Shown one piece after another: positions 13,732 through 22,271 of a stretch of 28,269 nt of DNA (its first letter is position 1; each line of letters starts with the position of its first letter). The stretch comes from a virus. The notes beneath the pieces are model-generated. The model was not told the origin of the DNA. It made no database searches and was given only the letters and a program-made list of their open reading frames with translations. A program made the position numbers and the translations under genes. The stretch covers positions 1 through 28,269 of the IMG/VR virus record IMGVR_UViG_3300035698_012584; one strand, given 5' to 3'.

Positions 13732-13983
13732 ATGCAAATGAAAATAGAAAAAATGATGATAAATAATATCAAGTCTAGATTGAAAGAATCTTATTTACAA
13801 GAAGCAAGGTATACATTGAAAGGAAAAAATATTGAAAGATTATCTGACGGATTGAACGGAAATATTGTCGGAGAAGAATTATACGGAAAAGGTTATAGAA
13901 TAGAATGGGCAAATGGTAAAACCCAAAAACTTGGAAGGAGTACAATTTTAAATCAAAAAAGATATACAATTACGGATAAATAA
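13732..13983 (+). CDS. small protein with capsid-targeting-like leader, 83 aa
   Basis: A GAGGAG ribosome binding site precedes the ATG. The first 19 residues are a basic Met/Ile/Lys-rich leader ending RLKE before Ser, and a second LQE before Ala follows six residues later. Both fit the [LI]xE prohead protease consensus. The body (about 27-83) looks like a small beta barrel: TLKGKNIERLSDG, then YGKGYRIEWANGKTQKLGRS. I infer an internal head protein whose mature form may be only about 57 residues. No family is recognised. Confidence 0.7.
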   Translation: MQMKIEKMMINNIKSRLKESYLQEARYTLKGKNIERLSDGLNGNIVGEELYGKGYRIEWANGKTQKLGRSTILNQKRYTITDK

Positions 13984-14006
13984 TATTAACCAAAAGGAGT
14001 CACATA

Positions 14007-14249
14007 ATGACTAATAAAAACAAACTAGTTCTATCTTATGATGATTTAATTACAAGAGATGATGTACGAGAATATTTATTAAAACCTAAACAAGTAAATG
14101 TTATACGAATAAAAACGGAAGGAACTGTTATATTAATAGAGGATAAGGAAATAAATGTTAAACCCGGAGAAAATATAGTTTTATATTTATCTGGTGATAT
14201 TAAAATTATATCTAACGAAGAACTTATAGAAACATTAATGGCTATGTAA
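14007..14249 (+). CDS. hypothetical beta-rich protein, 80 aa
   Basis: An AAGGAG ribosome binding site is followed by an ATG at 14007. After a short helical start, residues 30-70 are alternating strands (VNVIRIKTEGTVILIEDKEI, then GENIVLYLSG), like a small barrel. There is no basic leader and no Cys. It lies between two leader-bearing genes with about 20 bp gaps, so it probably belongs to the same late transcript. The function is unknown. Confidence 0.65.
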   Translation: MTNKNKLVLSYDDLITRDDVREYLLKPKQVNVIRIKTEGTVILIEDKEINVKPGENIVLYLSGDIKIISNEELIETLMAM

Positions 14250-14268
14250 TTAAGGAGAATAATATTAA

Positions 14269-14679
14269 ATGAAAACTAAAATTAGTATCAAAGAATTTAA
14301 AATAAGAAGCTTAAAAGAAACAATAACAAGAAACCAGTTGGATAAATTGGAAGTTTATTTAGACGCATTATTTAATAATGTTGGACTTGACATTAATTTT
14401 ACTTCACATTTTATAGATAGAGTTAATGATGAAAGAAATGGCAAACCAATTCATCTTGGCGAATTAGCTGACATATTCCAAATGCTATATAAAAAACATG
14501 GTGATAAAATAAAATCTATAGGTGATAAAGGCGAAGCAGTTTTGAAACAAATTCAAACTGATATTAATATACCTTTTGTTTTAAACTATGATAGAAGAAA
14601 TAACGAATTTGATTTTATAAGTAAAACCGTAATGAGAAAAAAGAATTTTAAATCTTATAATCCAACCGTTGCCGTATAA
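14269..14679 (+). CDS. conserved phage protein with capsid-targeting-like leader, 136 aa
   Basis: The leader MKTKISIKEFKIRSLKE before Thr is nearly the same as that of the protein at 416 and contains an LKE site. The body carries SHFIDRVNDERNGKPIHLGE (46-65), then ADIFQMLYKKHGDKI, then QTDINIPFVLNYD (94-106) and KTVMRKKNFK (117-126). I recognise this layout (HFxDRVND-R, NIPFV, K-TxMRKxNFK) from proteins of many T4-like phages, but no function is known to me. Head packaging is inferred from the leader. The many basic residues and the HFxDR motif would suit nucleic-acid binding. Confidence 0.75.
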   Translation: MKTKISIKEFKIRSLKETITRNQLDKLEVYLDALFNNVGLDINFTSHFIDRVNDERNGKPIHLGELADIFQMLYKKHGDKIKSIGDKGEAVLKQIQTDINIPFVLNYDRRNNEFDFISKTVMRKKNFKSYNPTVAV

Positions 14680-14690
14680 AGGAGAAAATA

Positions 14691-15929
14691 ATGAATATTT
14701 TAGAAACTATATATAAAGGGGAATGGGCTTCATTTTTAAAAGATAGAACTTTCGGGTACGAGTTTTTGATTGCTCATAGACAAGCGGTGTTTGTTTTGGC
14801 TGTAATAGATGGAGAAAAAATTATAATCAGAAAAGAACCCGTTCCCGCATTTCATTATTTTAATAATAACGGAGAACTTTTACCAGAACAAGAAATGGAT
14901 CAATATTATACTCTTCCGGGTGGTGGAGTCGAATTGGATTTAGAACACATTGAAAATATGTCGGACGCTCATTATAAAGAAATTATTTTGGATAATGCTG
15001 AAAGAGAATTATATGAAGAATCTGGTATAAAATTAATAAATAAATCCTTTGGAGATCTTGATCGAGAACACAGACTTAAATTAATAGGTCCAATGTTTGA
15101 CTCTAAAATGAATACATTTAAAGTTTCTTATATTTTAGTTTATTTAAATTCTGATGAAATAGAAATTAAGATACCACCAACAGACGGAACCAAAGGTGAA
15201 AAAGTTTCTAAGAATTATATGTTACCAATAACAAAAGAAAATTTAACTGATATTAGAGAAATGGGTGATATTGGTATAAACCTTTTAGTTTCTGAATTAG
15301 AAAACGATTTAAAATTTGAATTTCATGAAAATAAATATAAAGATATTGTAAATGAAAAACTAATAATGTTAGAACAATCAGCTGGATCCGAATTTTCTTT
15401 ATTACTCGGAAGGTTCCAACCATTTACTAATGGTCATTTGAAATTAATAAAAGAATTATTAAGTAAAACAAATTCTACTATAATTATTGGTGTTGTTGAA
15501 GGAAAAAAATCTTCACAGGATAAGGAAAAAAATCCACTGAATTTTCAACAGAGATCCCAACTAATTAGTCAAGCATTAGATAAGGAAAATATTCCATATA
15601 TCGTAATGAAATTTGAAGATGGATATTTACCAACTATAATTGAAACTATAAATAATAATATGGGTAAGGTAAAAAGATTATTCATGAGTGCCGGATCAGA
15701 TCGAATTGAAACCTACACTAGATTATTAAATAAAGCTAAAGAAACTAATGAAGATCTTGAGTATGAACTTGTTGAAATAGAAAGAGGTGATGAAGCAATT
15801 TCCGCCACAAAAGTTAGAGATGCAATTAAATCAGATGATTATGAATTCTACAAACAAAATGTTCCGATCGGAATTCAATCATTGGATACATTTGAAAAAC
15901 TCAAGGGGATTTTATTATTCAATGACTAA
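14691..15929 (+). CDS. bifunctional Nudix hydrolase / NMN adenylyltransferase, 412 aa
   Basis: Two enzyme domains are visible. Residues about 27-205 are a Nudix hydrolase: PGGGVEL (76-82), a short insertion, then AERELYEESGI (103-113), the REx-EE-G core of the Nudix box. Residues about 235-412 are a nicotinamide-nucleotide adenylyltransferase: LLLGRFQPFTNGH (237-249) with the (H/T)xGH-type site and ISATKVR (370-376) matching the family ISxTxxR motif. NMNAT makes NAD from NMN and ATP. The Nudix partner typically cleaves ADP-ribose or NADH. Some T4-like phages carry NMNAT-Nudix fusions for NAD salvage. Here Nudix comes first. The next gene overlaps it by 8 bp. Confidence 0.88.
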   Translation: MNILETIYKGEWASFLKDRTFGYEFLIAHRQAVFVLAVIDGEKIIIRKEPVPAFHYFNNNGELLPEQEMDQYYTLPGGGVELDLEHIENMSDAHYKEIILDNAERELYEESGIKLINKSFGDLDREHRLKLIGPMFDSKMNTFKVSYILVYLNSDEIEIKIPPTDGTKGEKVSKNYMLPITKENLTDIREMGDIGINLLVSELENDLKFEFHENKYKDIVNEKLIMLEQSAGSEFSLLLGRFQPFTNGHLKLIKELLSKTNSTIIIGVVEGKKSSQDKEKNPLNFQQRSQLISQALDKENIPYIVMKFEDGYLPTIIETINNNMGKVKRLFMSAGSDRIETYTRLLNKAKETNEDLEYELVEIERGDEAISATKVRDAIKSDDYEFYKQNVPIGIQSLDTFEKLKGILLFND

Positions 15930-16266
15930 TGACAAAAGAGTGATTAAACCAATAGAGTTAATTAAAGGAACCAATAAGGTTCTTAAAATTTTTATTCATA
16001 AAGATCTAATTAATAAAATGAATAATGTAACTTGTGTTATTAAAGATGATAAAAAAATAATTATAAGAATAACTGGTATTTTAAGTAAAACTTCACGGAA
16101 TAGATTTTATTATAAATTTTTATTAGACCATAGTCAAACTATTTTATTGAGTGTAAAATTATATGAAATAAATATTAAAGCCAGAATTAATGGTAAGATT
16201 AAATATTTTGAATATCATAAAGGTAAAGATTTATATCTTGACGTACGAGAGGATATTTATGGTTAG
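15922..16266 (+). CDS. hypothetical protein, 114 aa
   Basis: The ATG at 15922 overlaps the stop of the NAD gene by 8 bp, with AAGGGGA at 15903-15909. The longer in-frame reading from 15787 lies inside the NAD gene and is rejected. The protein is basic and beta-rich, with a possible immunoglobulin-like strand pattern (VTCVIKDDKKIIIRITGIL, then YYKFLLDHSQTILLSVKLYE). It ends overlapping the gp4-like gene by 8 bp. This coupling to head and tail genes hints at a structural role, but no family is recognised. Confidence 0.65.
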   Translation: MTNDKRVIKPIELIKGTNKVLKIFIHKDLINKMNNVTCVIKDDKKIIIRITGILSKTSRNRFYYKFLLDHSQTILLSVKLYEINIKARINGKIKYFEYHKGKDLYLDVREDIYG

Positions 16267-16696
16267 AAAGAAAAGAGGAAAACCACATTATAAACAAGGA
16301 ATGTTTACACCATATTTTCCTGAAAAATATTTTGGTGATGTAACAAAAATAAAATATAGATCTGGATTGGAAGAAAAGTATATGCGGTTTTTTGATACCA
16401 ATTCTAGTATATTAGAATGGAATTCAGAGGAAGTTATCGTAAAATATTGGGATGAAACTACACAAAAGAAAAGAAGATATTTTGTAGATTTTTATATAAA
16501 ATTAAGAACAAGATCCGGAGAAATAAAGAAATTCTTAATAGAAATTAAACCATTTACACAGACGTATCCAAAGAAATTGAAAACAGAATATGCCAGAGTT
16601 CAATACTACAAAAATGTATGCAAATGGCAAGCAGCGAAAATTTATGCTAAAAAATTAGGTATGGAATTTATCGTACAGACTGAGAGGGATATTTAA
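16259..16696 (+). CDS. 4: head completion protein (gp4-like, TnsA-type nuclease fold)
   Basis: T4 gp4 is needed after packaging to finish the head so that the tail can join. The start at 16259 overlaps the previous gene by 8 bp, with GAGAGGAT upstream. The family layout is clear: a Lys-rich start, YFPEKYFGD (18-26), KYRSGLEEKYMRFFD (32-46), ILEWNSEEVIVKY (51-63), then YFVDFYIK (74-81) and FLIEIKP (92-98), and CKWQAAKIYAKKLGMEF (121-137). Glu39, Asp77 and Glu95-x-Lys97 form an intact PD-(D/E)xK site. Its length, 145 aa, is very close to T4 gp4 (150 aa). Confidence 0.88.
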   Translation: MVRKKRGKPHYKQGMFTPYFPEKYFGDVTKIKYRSGLEEKYMRFFDTNSSILEWNSEEVIVKYWDETTQKKRRYFVDFYIKLRTRSGEIKKFLIEIKPFTQTYPKKLKTEYARVQYYKNVCKWQAAKIYAKKLGMEFIVQTERDI

Positions 16697-16699
16697 ATT

Positions 16700-17554
16700 A
16701 TGGCTAAAAAAACAACAACCACTACTACAAAACCATTACAGTTTCCACAAGGATTGGAACGATTAAATATGGTATTCCTTCAATTTATAGCAAGGGACGT
16801 AAATATTACCCACCATCCCGTTGATGTTGGACAATCCGCTATTACTGGAAATGATTATGGTAAAAAAGTTTCTACTATATATTTACCATTAACTAAAGCT
16901 ATCCCAACAAATTTATCTATTGACTGGTCTTCACCACAACAAGTTGCTAGAAATGCTGAAGAAATTAAAAGAATTGGACGAACTAAAATTAGAGCTAAAG
17001 TTGGGGAAGTTCTTGAAAGAGGTGTTGCTAAAGTAATTGGAACATCAACAGAAGGAACTGGAAATACAAGTACGAACATTTCGGATCTGGTTAAGAATAC
17101 GGTTGCAGCTAATTTAAAATTAAATGTGGCACCTTCTTTAGCACAATTATTTGAAGGAGTTTCTTTCAGAAGTTTTTCATTCGAATTTCTTCTAATTCCG
17201 GCAAATGAAAAAGAAGCCAATTCTATTTTAGATATAGTTAGAGCTTTTCAATATTATTCATTACCACATTATACAAGTAATAAATCCAAACTAATTTGGC
17301 CTGCTCAATGGCAAGTAAAATTGATTAAACCCGGAACAGCTAAAGTTTCAGTACCTGGTAAACAGGATTCTGTAACAGTTGATAAATTAGATGAAATTAT
17401 GACATTCCAAAATTTAGTTTGTACTAATGTCGATGTAACTTATGGTGGACAAGAATATTATTTTTATAAAAACGGTCAACCAAATGAAATAACTTTAAGT
17501 TTGAAATTTACTGAAACTGATTATTTGACAAGAGATCGATTTGATAAAAAATAG
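16700..17554 (+). CDS. baseplate tail-tube cap/initiator (gp48/gp54-like)
   Basis: A protein of the baseplate centre on which the tail tube starts to polymerise. Evidence is FRSFSFEFLLIPANEKEANSILDIVRAFQYYSLP (156-189; first 20 are the core strand), the motif shared by T4 gp48, gp54 and tube proteins. The carboxy-terminal block VDVTYGGQEYYFYKNGQPNE (244-263) then ITLSLKFTETDYLTRDRF follows, matching the closing strand-loop-strand of the same family. At 284 aa it is nearer gp54 (320 aa) than gp48 (364 aa). The sequence alone does not separate the two. It sits directly before gp53, as expected for a baseplate cluster. Confidence 0.85.
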   Translation: MAKKTTTTTTKPLQFPQGLERLNMVFLQFIARDVNITHHPVDVGQSAITGNDYGKKVSTIYLPLTKAIPTNLSIDWSSPQQVARNAEEIKRIGRTKIRAKVGEVLERGVAKVIGTSTEGTGNTSTNISDLVKNTVAANLKLNVAPSLAQLFEGVSFRSFSFEFLLIPANEKEANSILDIVRAFQYYSLPHYTSNKSKLIWPAQWQVKLIKPGTAKVSVPGKQDSVTVDKLDEIMTFQNLVCTNVDVTYGGQEYYFYKNGQPNEITLSLKFTETDYLTRDRFDKK

Positions 17555-17569
17555 GAGAACTTTAATTAA

Positions 17570-18019
17570 ATGAAATATTTTATAAATCTAGAAACTATAA
17601 CCTATGAATTAAATGAAGGTGAAATAATAACTATTAAAAATTTATTTAATAAGTTATATTTTCAAAATTTAGTCTTACCTGCTCCTGATTATTTGGAAGA
17701 ATATATTATATTAGAAGGAGAAACTCCAGAACAAGTTTCGTTTAAGTATTATGGAACAACTGATTATTGGTGGATTATTATGATAACAAATAATATAAGG
17801 GATGTTTTTTATGACTGGCCAATGGCTAATTCTGAGGTTAGAGAATACGCTACAGAAATGGCAATAGTATTTCCGACAGATACAGATTATAACGTATCTA
17901 CATTATTAACGGAAAATGATAATAAAAGGTTTATAAGTGTATTAAAAGAAGAATATTTAAATATTTTAATATCTGATTATTTAACACAAAAATCTATGGG
18001 AGCGGTTATAATAGAATAA
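17570..18019 (+). CDS. 53: baseplate wedge protein gp53-like
   Basis: T4 gp53 clamps neighbouring baseplate wedges around the hub. The diagnostic region is YIILEGETPEQVSFKYYG (45-62), a LysM-like fold, followed by TTDYWWIIMITNNIRDVFYD (63-82) and WPM. The YG-(T/D)xxYWWIIxxxN pattern is highly typical of gp53 proteins. The length, 149 aa, is somewhat shorter than T4 gp53 (196 aa). GGAGAA precedes the ATG. Confidence 0.9.
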   Translation: MKYFINLETITYELNEGEIITIKNLFNKLYFQNLVLPAPDYLEEYIILEGETPEQVSFKYYGTTDYWWIIMITNNIRDVFYDWPMANSEVREYATEMAIVFPTDTDYNVSTLLTENDNKRFISVLKEEYLNILISDYLTQKSMGAVIIE

Positions 18020-18022
18020 ATT

Positions 18023-19282
18023 ATGCAGAATACTTACTTAAGATATAAAAAAGTTGAATTAATAAAACCAGAAATAACCTATGATGTAACTTCACTTATA
18101 GCAAAAGTTACAATTAGTGAATCCATTACCAAAATTATACCGGAACTAGAATTAATATTAAACAGTGATTTTGGTGTTTTGGGTGGAACTAAAATGGGGG
18201 CCAATGATATTATTAGAATTACAATTGAGGATAATTTTTCAAAAGGTGGAACTGAGTTATATGAGATAAATGATTTTAAAATAGTTTCAGAACCAGGAAC
18301 TGGTGATATTCGTTCAAATAAAAATAATCAAATTATTATAACATGTTACCCAATATATTCCAGGTGTTTTAATAAAATAAACCTATATGACAAATGGGAA
18401 GATATGGGTGTAAAAGAAATATTTGATAAAATATTGCCAACTGAATATAAAATTGCATTAACTGCAACTGATATTGAAGACTCAAAAAATAAAATGACAC
18501 TTACTTCTTGTAAACCTATTAACTTTCTTTTTGAATTTTTTAAGAATAATGCAATATCTAGTACAACTACACCTTACTTATTATTACTTAAACATAATTT
18601 TAATATTGAAAACAAAGTTTTTACATATAAATCAATATCTAAACATATAACTGAAGGTATTAAAAAGTTGGGAACCTTTTATTTTGGTGATGATGATGAA
18701 AAAATAAATTTGCAAAGATTACAATCATTAAAAAATTCTTTGATTGTTGATTCAAGTAAAGAAGCAATATTAAAAGAAAATACTTTATATTTTAATAACT
18801 TAAGAAATAAAAATATACAGAAATTTGATTTATTTAAAGGAACCGTTGAAGAAACACCAAATTTTGATATAGATCAAATATCAGAAAATACCAAATATTT
18901 CCCGATTAGAACTTCTGATGAATGTTTAACTGAAAATTTAAATGTTATGACAGCAGATCTTAATCCGAATAATACAAACATTTCATTCTTTTTACATGAT
19001 TATTTATTAAAAATGTTAAGTTTAAATACATATATTTTTGATGTAAATCCAAATATTTCTATTCACATTGGTGATATTTATAAACTTAGTTCAGCTATTG
19101 TTCAAACTCAACTAATTTTATCTGGATATTTTATGGTAATTGAAGTACAACATACTATGAATAATGAACAAGCCGAAACAGTTATAAGGGTTGTTCCAGT
19201 AGATCCAGGTTTTTTAAATCCAAAATATAAAGTAACAGAATTAGTTCCAAAACCATCATTGGGAGGTTTATTAAAAATATGA
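18023..19282 (+). CDS. baseplate hub protein (probable gp27-like), 419 aa
   Basis: Position and length indicate the hub protein that joins the tail tube to gp5: T4 gp27 is 391 aa and its product forms the ring above gp5. The sequence has beta-rich hub-like domains (an early ITYDVTSLIAKVTISESI, then LELILNSDFG and IIRITIEDNF, as in gpD/gp27-type proteins). A middle segment with KPINFLFEFFKNNAIS follows, and a closing region IVQTQLILSGYFMVIEVQHT then EQAETVIRVVPVD. The stop overlaps the gp5-like start by 4 bp (ATGA). There is no good ribosome binding site directly before the ATG, so translation probably depends on coupling to gp53. Confidence 0.7.
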   Translation: MQNTYLRYKKVELIKPEITYDVTSLIAKVTISESITKIIPELELILNSDFGVLGGTKMGANDIIRITIEDNFSKGGTELYEINDFKIVSEPGTGDIRSNKNNQIIITCYPIYSRCFNKINLYDKWEDMGVKEIFDKILPTEYKIALTATDIEDSKNKMTLTSCKPINFLFEFFKNNAISSTTTPYLLLLKHNFNIENKVFTYKSISKHITEGIKKLGTFYFGDDDEKINLQRLQSLKNSLIVDSSKEAILKENTLYFNNLRNKNIQKFDLFKGTVEETPNFDIDQISENTKYFPIRTSDECLTENLNVMTADLNPNNTNISFFLHDYLLKMLSLNTYIFDVNPNISIHIGDIYKLSSAIVQTQLILSGYFMVIEVQHTMNNEQAETVIRVVPVDPGFLNPKYKVTELVPKPSLGGLLKI

Positions 19283-20007
19283 ATAATATATTATACGGTA
19301 TAGTTGAAGATAATGTTGACCCGAATAAAATGGGTCGGTGTAGAGTTAGAATAATTGGATTACACCCAAAATCAAGAACTAAATTACCAACAACAAAGCT
19401 TCCATGGGCAATTCCTTTAATGGGATTGAATTCTGATATTAATAATAATAATTATACACCCCCTGTAAATGGAACACCCATTGCTGGATTTTTTCAAGAT
19501 AAAACATTACAGACATTTCTGATGATAGGAGTTTTACCAGTTAATTTTGAAAGTATTCCAGATAAATCCGAAGGTTTTTCTGATCCGGATGGAATTTATC
19601 CAAAAAGAACCGGTCCAACAACAAATAAATTGGCAGACGTTTCAACATCAGCCAGCACAATTGTAGATACTAAAAAAGCTGATTTGTACAGTGGAACTTT
19701 TTCTGAACCAGTGACCACATATAATGCAAAATATCCAAACAATAGAGTTTTTGAAGATACAGCCGGAAATATTGTAGAAATAGACGCGACTCCAGATGCA
19801 GAAAGAATACATGTTTATCATAAATCCGGAAGCTTTGTTGAATTTACAAATGATGGTGTTGTTATTAAAATTAAAGGAAAAATGTTTGAGATTTCTGGTG
19901 AAAAAAATATAAGTTGTGATAAACTTCAAATGGATATAAATGGTGATGCAAATATTAAAGTTTCTGGTAATTTAGAAATTGATGCAACTCATACTAATGT
20001 AAAATAG
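19279..20007 (+). CDS. 5: baseplate hub spike protein gp5-like, lacking the lysozyme domain
   Basis: The first 90 residues form the gp5/VgrG OB-fold: YGIVEDNVDPNKMGRCRVRI (5-24), then LPWAIPLMG (41-49) and a PPVNGTPIAGFF strand. T4 gp5 then has a lysozyme domain, which is missing here. A linker (residues about 93-145) leads directly to VFEDTAGNIVEIDATPDAER and a short beta-prism-like tail (GVVIKIKGKMFEISG, then DINGDANIKVSGNLEIDA) resembling the gp5 needle. At 242 aa against 575 in T4, the needle is short. Cell-wall digestion must therefore be supplied by another protein. Confidence 0.88.
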   Translation: MNNILYGIVEDNVDPNKMGRCRVRIIGLHPKSRTKLPTTKLPWAIPLMGLNSDINNNNYTPPVNGTPIAGFFQDKTLQTFLMIGVLPVNFESIPDKSEGFSDPDGIYPKRTGPTTNKLADVSTSASTIVDTKKADLYSGTFSEPVTTYNAKYPNNRVFEDTAGNIVEIDATPDAERIHVYHKSGSFVEFTNDGVVIKIKGKMFEISGEKNISCDKLQMDINGDANIKVSGNLEIDATHTNVK

Positions 20008-20023
20008 TTAATTTTATATACAT

Positions 20024-20031
20024 TATAAATA
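20024..20031 (+). promoter_or_regulatory. T4-type late promoter octamer
   Basis: TATAAATA within TTATAAATAATATTAA, almost identical over 16 bp to the site at 22525. It lies in the 69-bp gap before the small terminase candidate. Confidence 0.75.
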
Positions 20032-20076
20032 ATATTAAATAATAGGTGTTTTTAGTGTATATAGGAGGAACAACAG

Positions 20077-20631
20077 ATGACTAAAAAATTAGCCGGAGTG
20101 CTTGATGTAGAAGAAACAAATTTGGACGAAGTTAAAGAAAGAGTTTGTAAAACAAAAAAACCAACACCAAAAAGTGGAAAACCAGTTACAATACCAACTG
20201 ATAAAGTTGTTGATACCAATTCAGTTGAACAAGTATTTAACAAGGATTCAGAATTATATAAAAATATAATAAATGATAACGAAGAACTAAGACTTCAATC
20301 CAAAACCACTCTTAGTCATATAAATTTATTACTAGAATTATTAATGACTCAAATTAATACTGATCCAAAACCTGAATTAATAAAAGCTTTTTCTGGTATT
20401 CTTAAAAATTTCAATGATATTTCAAATTCTCTAGCCGAAAGAAATACCACAATGTTTAAATATGAAGTAGAATTATTTGAACAAAAACTAACAATCCTTG
20501 ATGAATTTTTTAAAGCAAAGTTAACTCAAACAGATGAAAATGGTAGAGGTCTTGATGTACAAGAAAAAATAGGACTAGAAGATCTAATTAGTAAAATATC
20601 AAAACAAATGAATAAAAAAGGAAGAAAATAA
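20077..20631 (+). CDS. probable small terminase subunit (gp16-like)
   Basis: The gene lies directly upstream of the large terminase (1 bp gap), as T4 gene 16 does. Its 184 aa are similar to T4 gp16 (164 aa). A Lys/Pro-rich linker (about 24-45) leads to a long helical core (60-150), which probably forms the central coiled coil that makes gp16 oligomerise, for example SLAERNTTMFKYEVELFEQK. The basic tail ends KKGRK. AGGAGG precedes the ATG. The sequence is too diverged for a direct match by eye, so the call rests on position, length and coiled-coil character. Confidence 0.65.
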   Translation: MTKKLAGVLDVEETNLDEVKERVCKTKKPTPKSGKPVTIPTDKVVDTNSVEQVFNKDSELYKNIINDNEELRLQSKTTLSHINLLLELLMTQINTDPKPELIKAFSGILKNFNDISNSLAERNTTMFKYEVELFEQKLTILDEFFKAKLTQTDENGRGLDVQEKIGLEDLISKISKQMNKKGRK

Positions 20632-20632
20632 A

Positions 20633-22249
20633 ATGTCCATTAATTTATTCAAAAAAAATGACTCTGAAAGTTTTTATAAACCTGAAAATTTCTTTATGGG
20701 AATATATGGTTTAAAAAAATATGGTGTTAAATTAGATTATACTGAAACCCAAATAAAAGAGTTAATGACTTGTATTGAAGATCCATTTTATATGGCCGAA
20801 ACTTATATGAAAGTTCTGGGTACTGAAACGGGTATGATGGTACCATTTAAATATAGGGATTACCAAAAAGAAATGATTAACACAATACATTCAAATAAAT
20901 TCACAGTTATATTATCTTCTAGACAATCTGGAAAAACTAAAACTTTAGCTTCTGATGTTGTAAGATATATAACTTTAAATAAAAATGCTGTAGTATTAAT
21001 TATAGCACAAAAAGAAAAACAAGCTAAACAAATTTTGGATGATGTTAAAAGATTATATATTGAATTACCATTATTTTTACAAAATGGAATTGTACAATGG
21101 AACCAAACTAATATAAAATTAGAAAACGGTTGTACTGTAGAAATTGAGGCAACCACTGCCGATTCAGCTAGGGGTAAAACTGTTTCATATCTTATTTTGG
21201 ATGAATTTGGAATTGTACCGAAAAACATAGCCGAAGATTTTTGGTCCGCGGTAAAACCAACTATTTCATCATTGACCGATTCTAGAGTTGTTATTACTTC
21301 AACACCAAAAGGTATGAACCATTTATACGATATTTATATGGGAGCTAAGGCCGGAACAAATGGATTTGCTCATTTAAAATATACTTGGGAAGACGTACCT
21401 GGAAGGGATGAAGATTGGAAACGGGAACAATTGGGTAGTATTACCAAACAAATGTTTAATCAAGAATATAATTGTGACTTCCTGGGAAGTACAGGTACAC
21501 TTATTTCAGGAGAAGCTTTATCCAATATAGAATATTTGGATCCAGTTGAAGAAACTGAAAATTTAAGAACTTATGAAAAACCAATAAAAGATTTAACTTA
21601 TATTATAACAACTGATTCAGCTTATGGTGGGGAAAATGATTTTTCTACATATACAGTTTTTAAAATAATAGGCCAAAGGTATGAACAAGTTGCAGTTTTT
21701 GCATCCAACGAAATAGAACCAGATGTTTTTGCTACTTATATTTATAAGTCAGCCTGTGCTTACAATATGGCAAATGTTATTTGTGAGTGTAATGATATTG
21801 GTTATATTACAATTACAACTTTATTAAATGAATTAGATTATCCAAACGTTTTGCATGTTTCAGAAATAACAAGAAGATCTAAAGGATTCTCATTGGGATT
21901 AAAAATGACAAGTAAAGTTAAAACTGTTGGTTGTTCTACACTAAAAGATCTTATTGAGAATGGTTATTTAATTATAAGGGATTTTGATACATTGAGAGAA
22001 CTTTCTGTTTTTGTAAAAAGACATAATTCTTATGCAGCGGATTTGGGTGAACATGATGATTTAGTTATGAACTTAGTTGCATTTGCTTATTTTACTTCAA
22101 CAGAAATGTTTAAAGATATTGCCAAATTTACTAGAGAAGATTACTTACAAAATAGATTAGATAAAAGACATATAGATTTAAAAGAAGAATTAAAATTATT
22201 TCAAAGTGCACCAGGTTTTGAAACCCCATTTTTGAAAGATTTATTCTAA
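20633..22249 (+). CDS. 17: large terminase subunit (gp17-like DNA packaging motor)
   Basis: The motor ATPase and headful nuclease. ATPase domain: Walker A SSRQSGKT (95-102), Walker B YLILDE (186-191), coupling motif TSTP (222-225). Nuclease domain: TTDSAYGG (326-333) with Asp328, CECNDIG (384-390) with Glu385, and GEHDDLVMNLVAFAY (472-486) with Asp475/476, all three acidic positions of the RNase-H fold. At 538 aa it is somewhat shorter than T4 gp17 (610 aa). Its amino terminus carries the typical PFKYRDYQKEM adenine-binding Q motif (71-81). It is coupled to the small subunit. TerL is the best marker here for placing the phage in a tree. Confidence 0.97.
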   Translation: MSINLFKKNDSESFYKPENFFMGIYGLKKYGVKLDYTETQIKELMTCIEDPFYMAETYMKVLGTETGMMVPFKYRDYQKEMINTIHSNKFTVILSSRQSGKTKTLASDVVRYITLNKNAVVLIIAQKEKQAKQILDDVKRLYIELPLFLQNGIVQWNQTNIKLENGCTVEIEATTADSARGKTVSYLILDEFGIVPKNIAEDFWSAVKPTISSLTDSRVVITSTPKGMNHLYDIYMGAKAGTNGFAHLKYTWEDVPGRDEDWKREQLGSITKQMFNQEYNCDFLGSTGTLISGEALSNIEYLDPVEETENLRTYEKPIKDLTYIITTDSAYGGENDFSTYTVFKIIGQRYEQVAVFASNEIEPDVFATYIYKSACAYNMANVICECNDIGYITITTLLNELDYPNVLHVSEITRRSKGFSLGLKMTSKVKTVGCSTLKDLIENGYLIIRDFDTLRELSVFVKRHNSYAADLGEHDDLVMNLVAFAYFTSTEMFKDIAKFTREDYLQNRLDKRHIDLKEELKLFQSAPGFETPFLKDLF

Positions 22250-22271
22250 TTAAAAGGAGAGCTATAGTATT

